From the NCBI RefSeq assembly GCF_015218165.1, contig NZ_CP048659.1, positions 2,108,001 through 2,172,000 of the forward strand: DNA of 64,000 nt. Direction: 5' to 3'. Shown piece by piece: positions 24,964-34,501 of this stretch. A program made the position numbers and the translations under genes. The DNA is from Acinetobacter piscicola. Its GTDB lineage: Bacteria; Pseudomonadota; Gammaproteobacteria; Pseudomonadales; Moraxellaceae. Position 1 is the first letter of the stretch. Each line of letters opens with the position of its first letter. Below the pieces are notes generated by a model that was not told the origin of the DNA, did no database searches, and saw only the letters and a program-made list of their open reading frames with translations.

Positions 24964-25998
24964 TTAGGCAAAAAATTTCTTTCTAAACCACAAGGAAACA
25001 CTGACCAGTAGAATCAATACAGGCACTTCAACCAATGGCCCGATCACAGTGGTAAATGCCACAGGAGAAGCCAAACCAAATGTTGCGATTGCCACTGCAA
25101 GTGCTAACTCAAAATTGTTACCTGCGGCGGTAAATGAAATTGCGGTGGTTTTGGGATAATCATTACCCATCCATTTACTCATGAAAAAGCTAATGAAAAA
25201 CATTAGGATAAAATACAGCGTTAACGGAATGGCAATTCGCAATACATCCAGTGGCAATGCAACCACATCCGCACCTTTAAGGCTAAACATCGCAACAATC
25301 GTAAATAGCAATGCCAATAAGCTCAGTGGGCTGATTTTAGGAATAAAAGTATTTTGATACCAATCTAAGCCTTTTTGTTTGACCAAAATCAAACGCGTTA
25401 AAAAACCAAGTAGGAATGGAATACCAAGATAAATCAATACCGCTTGCGTGATCGTCCAAAAACTCACATTGATCACTTGCGCTTCAACACCAAAAAATGG
25501 CGGTAAATACGTTAAAAATAGCCACGCATAGCTACTAAAAAACAGAATTTGGAAAATACTGTTGAATGCGACCAACGCCGCAACATACTGCTGATCACCA
25601 CAAGCAAGATTATTCCAGACCAACACCATCGCAATACAACGTGCCAAGCCAATTAAAATCAACCCTGTCATATATTCAGGATAATCCTGTAAAAATAGAA
25701 TCGCGAGTGCAAACATAAGACATGGCGCAATCAACCAATTTTGTACTAAAGACAAAACTAAGGTTCGCTTATCCTGAAAAACTTGACTTAAATTTTTATA
25801 ATCCACTTTGGCTAAAGGTGGATACATCATCAAAATTAAACCAATGGCAATGGGCAAATTTACTGTTCCCATGCTCATCTGATTTAAACTTTGTGCAGAT
25901 TTTGGGAAAAATAGTCCTATGGCTATCCCTACTGCCATCGCAATAAAAATCCAAAGCGTAAGATTGCGATCTAAAAAAGAAAGTTTCTGAGCTGACAT
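24964..25998 (-). CDS. acr3: Arsenite efflux permease, ACR3 family
   Basis: This membrane protein of about 344 residues has ten predicted helices. Motifs typical of ACR3 include [35 protein letters not shown] (with the conserved Cys of arsenite transport) and [19 protein letters not shown]. It exports As(III) produced by the adjacent ArsC. The reading frame can be opened at a TTG (26016) overlapping arsC by eight bases; the ATG at 25998 is the more natural start, eleven bases after arsC ends. It belongs to the ACR3 rather than the ArsB type. Confidence 0.92.
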   Translation of the reverse strand: MSAQKLSFLDRNLTLWIFIAMAVGIAIGLFFPKSAQSLNQMSMGTVNLPIAIGLILMMYPPLAKVDYKNLSQVFQDKRTLVLSLVQNWLIAPCLMFALAILFLQDYPEYMTGLILIGLARCIAMVLVWNNLACGDQQYVAALVAFNSIFQILFFSSYAWLFLTYLPPFFGVEAQVINVSFWTITQAVLIYLGIPFLLGFLTRLILVKQKGLDWYQNTFIPKISPLSLLALLFTIVAMFSLKGADVVALPLDVLRIAIPLTLYFILMFFISFFMSKWMGNDYPKTTAISFTAAGNNFELALAVAIATFGLASPVAFTTVIGPLVEVPVLILLVSVSLWFRKKFFA

Positions 25999-26008
25999 AG
26001 TTGAATAT

Positions 26009-26482
26009 TCATCCAATTAGAGCAATATTTTCGAGCGATTTGGTTAATTGTTGTGCATCCATTTGCTCAAAATTTAGTGCAAAAAATGCATCAAAACGGC
26101 GCTGAATATGTTGAACAGTTAAATTGAATGCTTGTAATTTTTCTTCTTCTGGCAAATTTAAATGCGATGGATCATCTAACCCCCAATGCACTTTTAAAGC
26201 ATTTCCTAAATAGAGTGGACATGCTTCATTGGCAGCTTCGCTACACACGGTCACCACAATCTCAGGCGCAAATGCTTCACATGCCTGCATATTTTTACTC
26301 GACAAATGCTCAGTCGGGATATTCAAACTTTGTAAGGTTTTCAAAGTCAATGGATGTACCTGACCTGAAGGATGACTACCTGCACTGCATGCCTGAAATC
26401 CTGTTGGTGCTTGAGCATTAAATAAAGCTTCCGAAAGAATACTGCGGCAGCTATTCCCTGTACATAAGAATAAAATTTTCAT
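26009..26482 (-). CDS. arsC: Arsenate reductase, low-molecular-weight phosphatase type
   Basis: This 157-residue protein has the P-loop CTGNSCR at 7-13 (Cys7, Cys12, Arg13) and further cysteines C80 and C88 in the [16 protein letters not shown] stretch. These fit the thioredoxin-coupled arsenate reductases, in which three cysteines relay the electrons. The [17 protein letters not shown] segment supplies the general acid. It reduces As(V) to As(III) for export by Acr3. The gene lies 18 bases downstream of arsR. Confidence 0.9.
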   Translation of the reverse strand: MKILFLCTGNSCRSILSEALFNAQAPTGFQACSAGSHPSGQVHPLTLKTLQSLNIPTEHLSSKNMQACEAFAPEIVVTVCSEAANEACPLYLGNALKVHWGLDDPSHLNLPEEEKLQAFNLTVQHIQRRFDAFFALNFEQMDAQQLTKSLENIALIG

Positions 26483-26499
26483 ATTAATTCAACTATTTA

Positions 26500-26820
26500 T
26501 TAATAACAATTTGGATTTTCAGCGCATGCATCTTGAGCGCACTCAAAACGCTGATCCTGTGCTGAAAGTTGCAGTAAAATTTCTTTGCACCATAGGGCTA
26601 AATCATCATGTAACTGATAATAGACCCATTGTCCTTGACGGCGATCTTGCAAAATTTGTGCACTACGTAACAGCGCTAAATGTCGTGAAATTTTCGGCTG
26701 ACTCAAATCTAGTCCTACCGTCAAATCACAAACACAACGCTCACCTTGTTTAACAATCATCATTAAAATATCGAGCCGAGTTTGATCGGCAAGGCATTTA
26801 AAAAAATCGACTTGATTCAT
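26500..26820 (-). CDS. arsR: Arsenic-responsive repressor, ArsR/SmtB family
   Basis: This 106-residue winged-helix repressor has the As(III) site ERCVCDL at 27-33 (Cys29, Cys31) in helix 3, and a recognition helix around SQPKISRHLALLRSA. Near the end are more cysteines (FECAQDACAENPNCY), which may add ligands. It is the first gene of the ars operon and represses it from a dyad at 26825-26852, just upstream of its start. Confidence 0.92.
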   Translation of the reverse strand: MNQVDFFKCLADQTRLDILMMIVKQGERCVCDLTVGLDLSQPKISRHLALLRSAQILQDRRQGQWVYYQLHDDLALWCKEILLQLSAQDQRFECAQDACAENPNCY

Positions 26821-26824
26821 ATTT

Positions 26825-26852
26825 ATATATGGATATACGAATTTCCATATAT
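26825..26852 (-). promoter_or_regulatory. ArsR operator
   Basis: A perfect 9-bp inverted repeat ATATATGGA (26825-26833) and TCCATATAT (26844-26852), with a 10-bp spacer, lies five bases upstream of arsR. This location and form are usual for ArsR-type autoregulation. Confidence 0.75.
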
Positions 26853-26982
26853 ACTAAACTTTAAATGATCAAAATGCCAATTTTTCCAACACATCATTTT
26901 AAATTCCGAGTTTTTTACTAGGTTGAATCTATTTTTTTTATCACTAGAATAATACCCATAAAGTTTTTATGCCTTTTGTGAT

Positions 26983-28383
26983 ATGACTATTTGCCACGTT
27001 ACTGAACTCCTCTCGCCAGCTGGTTCACTCAAGAATATGCGCTATGCATTTGCCTATGGTGCGGATGCTGTATATGCAGGTCAGCCACGTTATAGCTTGC
27101 GAGTTCGTAACAATGCATTTGATCATGATAATTTGAAAATTGGCATTACCGAAGCACATGCTTTGGGTAAAAAGTTTTATGTTGTGGTGAACATTCAACC
27201 ACACAATGCAAAGCTAAAAAACTTTATCCGAGATCTTGAACCTGTGGTTGCAATGCAACCTGATGCACTCATTATGTCTGATCCTGGTTTGATCATGATG
27301 GTACGTGAACATTTCCCTGACATGTCGATTCACCTATCTGTTCAAGCCAATGCAGTCAACTGGGCGACAGTCAAGTTTTGGAAAAATATGGGCTTAACTC
27401 GTGTGATTTTATCACGTGAATTATCCCTCGAAGAGATCGAAGAAATTAAGCAAAATGTTCCTGATATGGAAATTGAAGTTTTCGTACATGGCGCACTTTG
27501 CATGGCTTATTCCGGTCGTTGCTTACTTTCAGGCTATATGAATAAACGTGATGCCAATCAAGGCGCTTGCACCAATGCGTGTCGCTGGGATTATAAAGTT
27601 CACGAAGCAGCAGAAGATGCATTTGGGGATGTCATTCCAGTCCAATCACTGGAGACAGCATCAAGCTGCTGCACTAATAAAGATGCCGACGAGCAACACG
27701 CCCAAAATCAACATCAATTTGGCGAGCCGGTTTTACTACAACGCAATGAAGAAGAGATGTTCGCTGCTGAAGAAGATGAACATGGTACTTACTTCATGAA
27801 TTCTAAAGATTTACGTGCTGTACAGCATGTGGATCGTTTAACTCAAATGGGCGTACATTCTTTAAAAATTGAAGGACGCACCAAATCATACTTTTACTGT
27901 GCTAGAACTGCACAAATTTATCGTAAAGCGATTGATGATGCACATGCAGGCAAAGAGTTTGACCCTGCACTAATGACTCAGCTTGAAGGTTTAGCAAATC
28001 GTGGCTATACCGAAGGTTTCTTACGTCGTCATATACATCGTGAATATCAAAATTATGAAACAGGTTCATCCCGCTTTGATCATCAACAATTTGTCGGTGA
28101 GGTTTTAGAGCGTAATGGAGACTATATCGTGGTTGATGTGAAAAATCGCTTTGTCGTAGGCGACACCTTAGAGCTCATGACAACTAGTGGAAATATCACA
28201 TTCATTTTAACAGAAATGAAAGATATGAAAGATACACTCATTCCCCATGCCAAAGGCTCAGGGCATATTGTTAAAATTCCGATTCCTGCTGATGTTGACA
28301 TGAATTTTGCATTACTGATCCGCAATCTCCCCAATTCAAGCGCAGATATTTCTGCTGCTTCTTTAGCCTATATAGCGAGCTAA
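26983..28383 (+). CDS. trhP: tRNA U34 5-hydroxylation protein, U32 peptidase family (YegQ)
   Basis: This 466-residue protein is homologous to E. coli YegQ/TrhP. It begins LLSPAGSLKNMRYAFAYGADAVYAG and has the U32 signature around EVFVHGALCMAYSGRCLLSGYMNKRDANQGACTNACRWDY, whose four cysteines (C173, C180, C196, C200) probably hold an Fe-S cluster. The C-terminal section has KIEGRTKSYFYCARTAQIYRKA. TrhP, with prephenate as a cofactor, makes the 5-hydroxyuridine at tRNA position 34. A ferredoxin gene of the YfhL type follows two bases after the stop. Older databases call this a peptidase, which is probably misleading. Confidence 0.9.
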   Translation: MTICHVTELLSPAGSLKNMRYAFAYGADAVYAGQPRYSLRVRNNAFDHDNLKIGITEAHALGKKFYVVVNIQPHNAKLKNFIRDLEPVVAMQPDALIMSDPGLIMMVREHFPDMSIHLSVQANAVNWATVKFWKNMGLTRVILSRELSLEEIEEIKQNVPDMEIEVFVHGALCMAYSGRCLLSGYMNKRDANQGACTNACRWDYKVHEAAEDAFGDVIPVQSLETASSCCTNKDADEQHAQNQHQFGEPVLLQRNEEEMFAAEEDEHGTYFMNSKDLRAVQHVDRLTQMGVHSLKIEGRTKSYFYCARTAQIYRKAIDDAHAGKEFDPALMTQLEGLANRGYTEGFLRRHIHREYQNYETGSSRFDHQQFVGEVLERNGDYIVVDVKNRFVVGDTLELMTTSGNITFILTEMKDMKDTLIPHAKGSGHIVKIPIPADVDMNFALLIRNLPNSSADISAASLAYIAS

Positions 28384-28385
28384 TT

Positions 28386-28643
28386 ATGGCACTTTTCATT
28401 ACAGATCAATGCACAAATTGCGATATGTGCGTGCCCGAATGCCCAAACCAAGCCATTTTTGAAGGTGAAAAATTCTATGAAATTGATGTTGAGCGCTGTA
28501 CTGAATGCGTTGGTTTTTATGAGCATCAAACCTGTGTCAATGTCTGCCCGATTGAATGTATTGAACCACATCCCGAATATAGAGAAACTCACGCAAAATT
28601 GTTAGAAAAATTTCATGGTTTAAATTTATTTCATCGTTCTTAA
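28386..28643 (+). CDS. yfhL: YfhL family 4Fe-4S ferredoxin
   Basis: This 85-residue dicluster ferredoxin has a first cluster ligated by C9, C12, C15 and C19 (with a proline after the last) and a second in the CTECVGFYEHQTCVNVC stretch starting at C38. The extended spacing between the second and third ligands of the second cluster is a YfhL/Alvin trait. It directly follows trhP, so it is a likely electron donor for the tRNA hydroxylation step. That link is inferred from position. Confidence 0.9.
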   Translation: MALFITDQCTNCDMCVPECPNQAIFEGEKFYEIDVERCTECVGFYEHQTCVNVCPIECIEPHPEYRETHAKLLEKFHGLNLFHRS

Positions 28644-28726
28644 ATCTCAGTAAGATAACGATAAATAATAAAAAAAGTTGATTGGATCAACTTCACGCCA
28701 AAAACAATAAATTTAGTAGGGGAAAC

Positions 28727-28773
28727 GAAAGCCAAAGTGTTATTGGGGGAATTTGGGGAACACTTTGGCTTTC
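28727..28773 (+). other. Long perfect hairpin with G-rich loop downstream of yfhL
   Basis: GAAAGCCAAAGTGTT (28727-28741) and AACACTTTGGCTTTC (28759-28773) form a perfect 15-bp stem. The 17-nt loop contains GGGGG and GGGG runs, with another GGGG just upstream (28719-28722). A smaller hairpin, AAGTTGAT/ATCAACTT, lies at 28675-28693. There is no U run after it, so it may be an RNA processing or stability structure instead of a plain terminator. Confidence 0.6.
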
Positions 28774-29420
28774 AATTTAACAATAAAATTAGGTCTTTTC
28801 GTACACAAAAATTCACATATGACATCTAATCATTCTATACACTTTACAATCATTAAATCTCATGATTTGACATACGATAAAGTTCAATCATGCTGACTGC
28901 ATAACAATGCAGAATTTATTCGCCATTTTTCTCAATTAAGGGCAACATAAAAAAGATGATTATTTTGAACTATTGTATTTAATGGGCTTATTTATTTTTT
29001 AGCTAAGCTTTTTACTATATTTTATATATTAAGAATAAGTAGAAAGTCTTGCGTATTTACCACACAATTCAACAAAAGCTTTTGTTTTCTTTATTTTTTT
29101 AGTAAATTCATTCTTTTATAAGTTTTTTTCCTAAGTAATACAAATCTTTAGCACGACTATGTATAAGTTAAATTTATTGGTATGATAATTAAAATTTTCG
29201 TCATGGTTCAGTTCAAATATTGTTTTTGAATTTTTATTGTTTGATTTCAATTGCAGTCAATAAAGAGCCACGCAAAACCAATTTCAAATTGAAAAATTTT
29301 TGCTTGTCGTATCAGCCTTCTAGAGAAGACACAAATTTGTTTTAAGCTGTATTGGGTAATTAAGCGATTTAATTTATAAGTGTATTCATTTAAGTGCATT
29401 TTATTATTCAGGATTTAAAC
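28774..29420 (+). other. Long AT-rich leader upstream of metQ
   Basis: These 650 bases have no gene-like open frame on either strand. The sequence is very AT-rich with several TTTTTA tracts. No SAM riboswitch or MetJ-type box could be recognised. It presumably carries the metQ promoter and a long 5' leader. Confidence 0.4.
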
Positions 29421-30293
29421 ATGAACAAGTTGTTTGGTGTTTTACTCAGTGCATCTGTGCTTTCTCTTGCAGCATGTGGTAAACAAGAAGCACCTAAAAC
29501 AGAAACCGCATCTACAGGTGATGCAAAAGAACATACAGTGGTTATGGCGTCTACAGGCTCAGATGCAGATGTATGGCGTTATATCGCAACCTTGCCTGAA
29601 ACCAAACAAGCAGGTATTAAGCTTGAAGTTAAGAACTTTACAGACTACGTGTCTATGAACACCGCTGTTGCTAACAAAGAAATTGACATCAATGCATTCC
29701 AATCTTATGCATATTTGGTTGCATTTAACGACTCAAACAAAGATAAAATTGCACCCATTTCAACTACCTATTTAGAGCCAATGGGCATTTACTCAAGCAA
29801 AGTAAAAAAAGTTGAAGAGTTCTCTCAAGGCGCAACTATTGCCATTCCAAATGATGGTGCAAATGAATCACGTGCCTTATTGTTATTACAATCTGCAGGT
29901 CTGTTAAAATTAAAAGCTGATTTTGATAACGTCAAGGGTACACCTGCTGATATCATTGAAAATAGTAAAAAAATTGTGATCAAACCCATTCAAATGGCAA
30001 CTGCGGTACGTGCAAAAGATGAAGTCGATGCCATCGTTCTTGGAAATACCTTAGCAATGGAAGGTGGATTGAACGTATTAAAAGATTCGATCTATTATGA
30101 ACCAATTGACCAAAGCACCAAAATGAACGTGAATGTTCTTGCAGTTGCTGAGTCACGTAAAGATGATCCAATCTTGAAAAAAGTCGGTGAACTCTACCAT
30201 GTTGCTGCTGTAGGCAAATATGTTCAAGAACATTTTGGTGGCACTAAAGTAGATGTAAATAAACCTGTTAGCTATTTAACAGAAAACAAATAA
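29421..30293 (+). CDS. metQ: Methionine ABC transporter substrate-binding lipoprotein
   Basis: This lipoprotein of about 290 residues, NlpA/MetQ family, has a signal peptide MNKLFGVLLSASVLSLAAC with a lipobox Cys at 19. The fold motifs include NKEIDINAFQSYAYL and IAIPNDGANESRALLLLQSAGLL, both typical of MetQ. The open frame begins at 29394, but AGGA at 29410-29413 is seven bases before the ATG at 29421, which also starts the signal peptide. It delivers D/L-methionine to MetNI. A strong hairpin terminator separates it from metN, so this component is probably made in excess. Confidence 0.92.
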   Translation: MNKLFGVLLSASVLSLAACGKQEAPKTETASTGDAKEHTVVMASTGSDADVWRYIATLPETKQAGIKLEVKNFTDYVSMNTAVANKEIDINAFQSYAYLVAFNDSNKDKIAPISTTYLEPMGIYSSKVKKVEEFSQGATIAIPNDGANESRALLLLQSAGLLKLKADFDNVKGTPADIIENSKKIVIKPIQMATAVRAKDEVDAIVLGNTLAMEGGLNVLKDSIYYEPIDQSTKMNVNVLAVAESRKDDPILKKVGELYHVAAVGKYVQEHFGGTKVDVNKPVSYLTENK

Positions 30294-30313
30294 CATCTTT
30301 TTTGATGTCCATG

Positions 30314-30345
30314 AAACAGGCAAAATGATTTTGCCTGTTTTTTCA
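30314..30345 (+). terminator. Terminator between metQ and metN
   Basis: AAACAGGCAAAA (30314-30325) pairs perfectly with TTTTGCCTGTTT (30329-30340), followed by TTTC and further T-rich bases. It lies 75 bases upstream of the metN start at 30368, inside what is otherwise a transport operon. Confidence 0.85.
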
Positions 30346-30367
30346 TTTTTGTATAGTTTTTGACAAC

Positions 30368-31393
30368 ATGATCGAATTTAAAAATATCTCAAAACATTAT
30401 GATCTCAAAGGTCAAACCGTACGTGCCTTGGATGACATTAATCTACAGATTCCGAATGGCAGTATTTTTGGCATTATTGGTTATAGTGGTGCAGGAAAAA
30501 GCACCTTAATCCGTATGATCAATCTCTTGGAACGTCCAAGCCAAGGGCAAGTCATCATCAATGATAAGGACTTCACTGCATTAGATGCACGCGCATTACG
30601 TCAAGAACGTGCAAATATTGGCATGATTTTTCAACATTTTAATTTGCTTGAAACCAAAACTGTTGCTGCCAATATTGAAATGCCAATGAAATTATTAGGT
30701 TTTTCTAAGGCTGAACGTGAAAAGCGTTTAAATGAATTGCTTGAATTCATTGACCTTAAACATAAAAAAAATGCTTTTCCTGATGAACTGTCTGGCGGGC
30801 AAAAACAACGTGTCGGAATTGCACGTGCCTTAGCCAACCATCCTAAAATTTTACTTTGTGATGAAGCAACTTCTGCTCTTGATCCACAAACTACCAAATC
30901 CGTCCTAGCATTATTGAAAAAAATCAATAAAGAACAAGGTATTACTATCGTAATGGTCACCCATGAAATGGATGTAATTGAGTCAGTTTGTGACCATGTT
31001 GCTGTGATGGAGTTTGGCAAAGTTATTGAAACAGGTTCAACCCTAGATATTTTTAGCCGCCCAAAACAAGCGACGACACGCAATTTTATTCAAACTGTTT
31101 TACAACAACAGTTACCTGTTAATATATTGAATAATTTAGAAAATAAAAATCATAATAGCATTTATAATCTACAATTTTTAGGTACATCTGCTCAAGAAAC
31201 CGTGATTCAAAAACTAATTCAACAATTTGATATTAGCCTTAATATTGTCTTTGCCAATATGACTGAAATCAATGGTTCAGTGATTGGGCAAATGTTTGTG
31301 CAGTTACTCGGCGATCCGATTGTGATCCAACAAGCGGTACAGTTTCTTGCTTTACAAGGGGTTAAAGTGTCTCAATCAGGAGTAGCAGAATGA
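30368..31393 (+). CDS. metN: Methionine ABC transporter ATP-binding protein
   Basis: This 341-residue ATPase has Walker A GYSGAGKST (about 38-46), signature LSGGQKQRVGIARAL, and Walker B LLCDEATSALD. The C-terminal 90 residues are the regulatory NIL (ferredoxin-like) domain, which binds methionine and inhibits transport in this family. It powers the uptake of methionine delivered by MetQ. It overlaps metI by four bases (ATGA), so the two are translationally coupled. Confidence 0.93.
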   Translation: MIEFKNISKHYDLKGQTVRALDDINLQIPNGSIFGIIGYSGAGKSTLIRMINLLERPSQGQVIINDKDFTALDARALRQERANIGMIFQHFNLLETKTVAANIEMPMKLLGFSKAEREKRLNELLEFIDLKHKKNAFPDELSGGQKQRVGIARALANHPKILLCDEATSALDPQTTKSVLALLKKINKEQGITIVMVTHEMDVIESVCDHVAVMEFGKVIETGSTLDIFSRPKQATTRNFIQTVLQQQLPVNILNNLENKNHNSIYNLQFLGTSAQETVIQKLIQQFDISLNIVFANMTEINGSVIGQMFVQLLGDPIVIQQAVQFLALQGVKVSQSGVAE

Positions 31394-32085
31394 GAGATCT
31401 CATCGTTCAATGGCTCACTGAAGTCACAGCGCCTTATTGGCAAAGTTCATTGTCTATCGACCAATTTGTGACGGCCATGCAAGAAACCATGCATATGGTG
31501 TTTTTTGCAATGCTGTTTGGTGGTATCTGGGGCTTTATTCAAGCCATCATCTTATTGGTTACGCGTCCAAATGGAATTTTGCCAAATAAATTGATTTATC
31601 ATGTGCTTAATCCAATTGTAAATGCACTACGTTCACTTCCATTCATCATTTTGTTAATAGCAGTTATTCCTCTGACCAAAATGATTGTCGGTACATCCAT
31701 CGGGACTTGGGCGGCAATCGTCCCTTTAACTATTTATGTGGGACCTTACATTGGACGTTTGATTGAAACGTCACTGTTAGAAGTCAATGAAGGTATTGTT
31801 GAATCAGCACAAGCGATGGGTGCATCACCTTGGCAAATTATTTTTAAATTCATCATTCCTGAAGCACGTAGTTCACTCATCTTAAATTTGACGACGGCAA
31901 CCATTAGCCTCATCGGTGCAACAGCTATGGCAGGCGCTGTCGGCGCAGGCGGTATTGGTGATCTCGCAATTTCTTATGGATATCAACGCTTTGATACGAG
32001 TGTAGTCATTCTTACTGTGATTGTACTGTTGATTTTAGTTCAACTTGTACAAAGTCTAGGGGATTGGTTATCTAAATTAAGATAA
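31390..32085 (+). CDS. metI: Methionine ABC transporter permease
   Basis: This 231-residue inner-membrane permease has five hydrophobic helices and the coupling loop EAMGASPWQII-type motif, here ESAQAMGASPWQIIFKFIIPEA. The later GAGGIGDLAISYGYQRFD is diagnostic for MetI. It overlaps metN by four bases and ends before a strong terminator. Confidence 0.93.
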   Translation: MRDLIVQWLTEVTAPYWQSSLSIDQFVTAMQETMHMVFFAMLFGGIWGFIQAIILLVTRPNGILPNKLIYHVLNPIVNALRSLPFIILLIAVIPLTKMIVGTSIGTWAAIVPLTIYVGPYIGRLIETSLLEVNEGIVESAQAMGASPWQIIFKFIIPEARSSLILNLTTATISLIGATAMAGAVGAGGIGDLAISYGYQRFDTSVVILTVIVLLILVQLVQSLGDWLSKLR

Positions 32086-32106
32086 TGTCTATTTTTAAAC
32101 AAAACT

Positions 32107-32136
32107 AAAAACCAGTACTTCATGTACTGGTTTTTT
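32107..32136 (+). terminator. Terminator of the met transport operon
   Basis: AAAAACCAGTAC (32107-32118) pairs with GTACTGGTTTTT (32124-32135) across a 5-nt loop, and the T run continues after it. Confidence 0.88.
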
Positions 32137-32254
32137 AATTGATCATCAAATTATTCTTTTGAACTTCGACATTCTAATCAAATCAAAACTTGCACCCTAC
32201 TGCATCTCATACGACAATATCATATTATTGTTTTAAATTTGCTTAGGCTATTTT

Positions 32255-33421
32255 ATGTCACAACCCTTGGACGTTTTAGGCGGGATTACCGCAGAACAAT
32301 TTCTCTCAGAATATTGGCAAAAAAAACCACTCTTAGTCCGCAATGCACTCCCTGAAATTATCAATATTTTGGTTCCTGAAGATGTCATGGAACTCGCACT
32401 CGATGAAAATATCACAGCGCGTCTGATCAAACAAAAAGACAAAGATCCAAAGCAGTGGACAGTGAAAAATTCACCATTGATTAAAGGTGATTTTCAAAAA
32501 ATGCCAAAACTTTGGACGCTTCTTATTCAAGCGATAGACCACTACTCTTTTGATTTAGCTGAGCTTTGGAAAAAATTTCCATTTATTCCACAATGGCGTC
32601 GTGATGATATTATGGTGTCTTATGCACCTCAAGGTGGTTCTGTTGGTCAACATTTTGATTTTTATGATGTATTTTTAGTCCAAGGTTTTGGTCATCGCCG
32701 TTGGCAATTGGGTCAAATGTGTGATGCTGAAACAGAATTTGTAGTAGGTCAACCACTCAAATTATTACCTGAAATGGATGTTCATTTTGATGAAGTCCTC
32801 GCACCGGGTGATTTGCTATATGTGCCACCTGGACTGTCACATTATGGTGTGGCAGAAGACCATTGTCTGACTTATTCTTTTGGCTTCCGTATGCCAAATG
32901 TGCCTGACATGATGGATCGTATTTGTGATAAATTTTCAGAAAATGTGGAATTGAAAAATCCTCTCGTCGATATTATCCGTGACCAAGTATCGCGTGCAGG
33001 TGAAGTCACTGAAAATGAACTCACTTATTTGAAAGAAAAAATTTTAGAACAATTGCAAAACTCAATGGTATTAGATGATGCCATTATGAGTTTAGTGTCT
33101 GATTCGAAATATCCTGAAAATATTCCAGAAGCTGAAGAAATTGGCACAGGTGATTTAGAACAAGCCATTGATCAAGGCTACATCATTCAACTTGAGCCTG
33201 CATCACGCTTACTTTATTCTGACCAAGATCATGACATTTTATTTTGGGCAAATGGTGAAGCTTTGTGTATTTCTGAACAATTCACGCCATTTTTACAGCA
33301 AATTGCAGATGGTCACAGCATTGAATTAAATTTCGATTTAGCCGATGATGAAATTTTAGAAGACTTGGTTATGCTTTTAAATGAATCTATTTTAATGCTC
33401 GTCCCTACCGCAGAAGAATAG
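32255..33421 (+). CDS. roxA: Ribosomal protein L16 arginine 3-hydroxylase (cupin, 2OG oxygenase)
   Basis: This 388-residue JmjC-type protein is homologous to E. coli YcfD/RoxA. The facial triad is visible as HFD (His133, Asp135 in GQHFDFYDVF) and His196 in PPGLSHYG. The dimer and winged-helix C-terminal part follows. It hydroxylates an arginine of L16 using 2-oxoglutarate, O2 and iron. The opening LDVLGGITAEQFLSEYWQKKPLLVR is typical of the family. It stands alone between metI and the tehB-like gene. Confidence 0.88.
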   Translation: MSQPLDVLGGITAEQFLSEYWQKKPLLVRNALPEIINILVPEDVMELALDENITARLIKQKDKDPKQWTVKNSPLIKGDFQKMPKLWTLLIQAIDHYSFDLAELWKKFPFIPQWRRDDIMVSYAPQGGSVGQHFDFYDVFLVQGFGHRRWQLGQMCDAETEFVVGQPLKLLPEMDVHFDEVLAPGDLLYVPPGLSHYGVAEDHCLTYSFGFRMPNVPDMMDRICDKFSENVELKNPLVDIIRDQVSRAGEVTENELTYLKEKILEQLQNSMVLDDAIMSLVSDSKYPENIPEAEEIGTGDLEQAIDQGYIIQLEPASRLLYSDQDHDILFWANGEALCISEQFTPFLQQIADGHSIELNFDLADDEILEDLVMLLNESILMLVPTAEE

Positions 33422-33482
33422 AATCTTTCATGTGCCGAGATCTGTATTTAGCACATAGTTTTACATGCTAAAGGAATATTGA

Positions 33483-34346
33483 ATGCAAGATTTACGTTGT
33501 TATCAACAATTACCTGTATGGCATTTTGCCAATATTCCTGACGGCTTTAAACAAGCGCACAACACTCAAATAGGCACTTGGGCAAAATTAGATATTCTAC
33601 AAGGTCACCTAGACTTTGCCCTGCTGAATGAACACGGCGATGTTCTTTCTCAACAGCAATTTAATGCAGAACACCAACCCCCTTTTATTGCACCACAAAC
33701 TTGGCACAAGATTATCTCGGCAAGTGCTGATATAAAGTGCCAACTGAGCTTCTACTGTGATGTAGAGAATTATTTTTCTAAAAAATATCAACTAGCTGCA
33801 ACGCATTCCGAAATTCTCATGGCAATGCCTTACCTCAATATAGGTAAGGCTTTAGACATTGGCTGTGGTCATGGACGGAATACTTTATATTTAAATCAAC
33901 ATGGCTTTGAGCTAGATGCTTTTGATGTCAATCCTACGAGTATCCATAAACTCAACGAGATCATTCAAACGGAAAAGTTAGAGCATATTCACACGACTAT
34001 TCGCGATTTAAATCAAGATCAAAACTTAAATGGCCAATATGATTTTGTCTTTTCTACTGTAGTCATGATGTTTTTACAGCCAGAAACCATTCCACCTTTA
34101 ATTCAAAATATGCAAAATGTCACCCAAACCAATGGTTATAACTTGATCGCCTGTGCAATGGATACAGAGGATTACCCTGCCCAAGCTGATTTTCCATTCA
34201 CATTTAAAAGCAACCAATTACGTGAATATTATCAAGCATGGAACATTTTAAAATACAATGAAAATGTCGGTGAATTACATCGGACAGATGAACACGGCAA
34301 GCGCATCAAACAACGATTCGCAACCTTATTGGCGCAAAAAATTTAA
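33483..34346 (+). CDS. tehB: TehB-type SAM-dependent methyltransferase with DUF1971 N-domain
   Basis: This 287-residue protein has an N-terminal beta-rich domain (about 1-90, DUF1971-like, with PFIAPQTWHKI) and a C-terminal class I methyltransferase with the SAM motif ALDIGCGHGRN at 123-133 and a DVNP acidic end of the second strand. This is the arrangement of the longer TehB proteins, which give tellurite resistance by methylation or volatilisation. A ribosome site AAAGGA precedes the ATG by seven bases. No tehA is seen beside it. It is separate from the Ter island by over 11 kb. Confidence 0.83.
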   Translation: MQDLRCYQQLPVWHFANIPDGFKQAHNTQIGTWAKLDILQGHLDFALLNEHGDVLSQQQFNAEHQPPFIAPQTWHKIISASADIKCQLSFYCDVENYFSKKYQLAATHSEILMAMPYLNIGKALDIGCGHGRNTLYLNQHGFELDAFDVNPTSIHKLNEIIQTEKLEHIHTTIRDLNQDQNLNGQYDFVFSTVVMMFLQPETIPPLIQNMQNVTQTNGYNLIACAMDTEDYPAQADFPFTFKSNQLREYYQAWNILKYNENVGELHRTDEHGKRIKQRFATLLAQKI

Positions 34347-34501
34347 GCTCTTTTTCATGCTCACTACCATGCTGAGCACTCAGGATGAACTCTCTGATTT
34401 TTAAAATAGAATCTTTCTTATTTCTAACAATTCAATACTTGAGAAAACAGCATAAAATTGGCAACTTAGCAGCATAATATTAAGTTGGACAAACTATTCC
34501 T

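Noticed and set aside
28774..29420. SAM or S-adenosylhomocysteine riboswitch ahead of metQ
   Set aside because: No conserved core or terminator/anti-terminator set of a known riboswitch could be recognised in this AT-rich leader.
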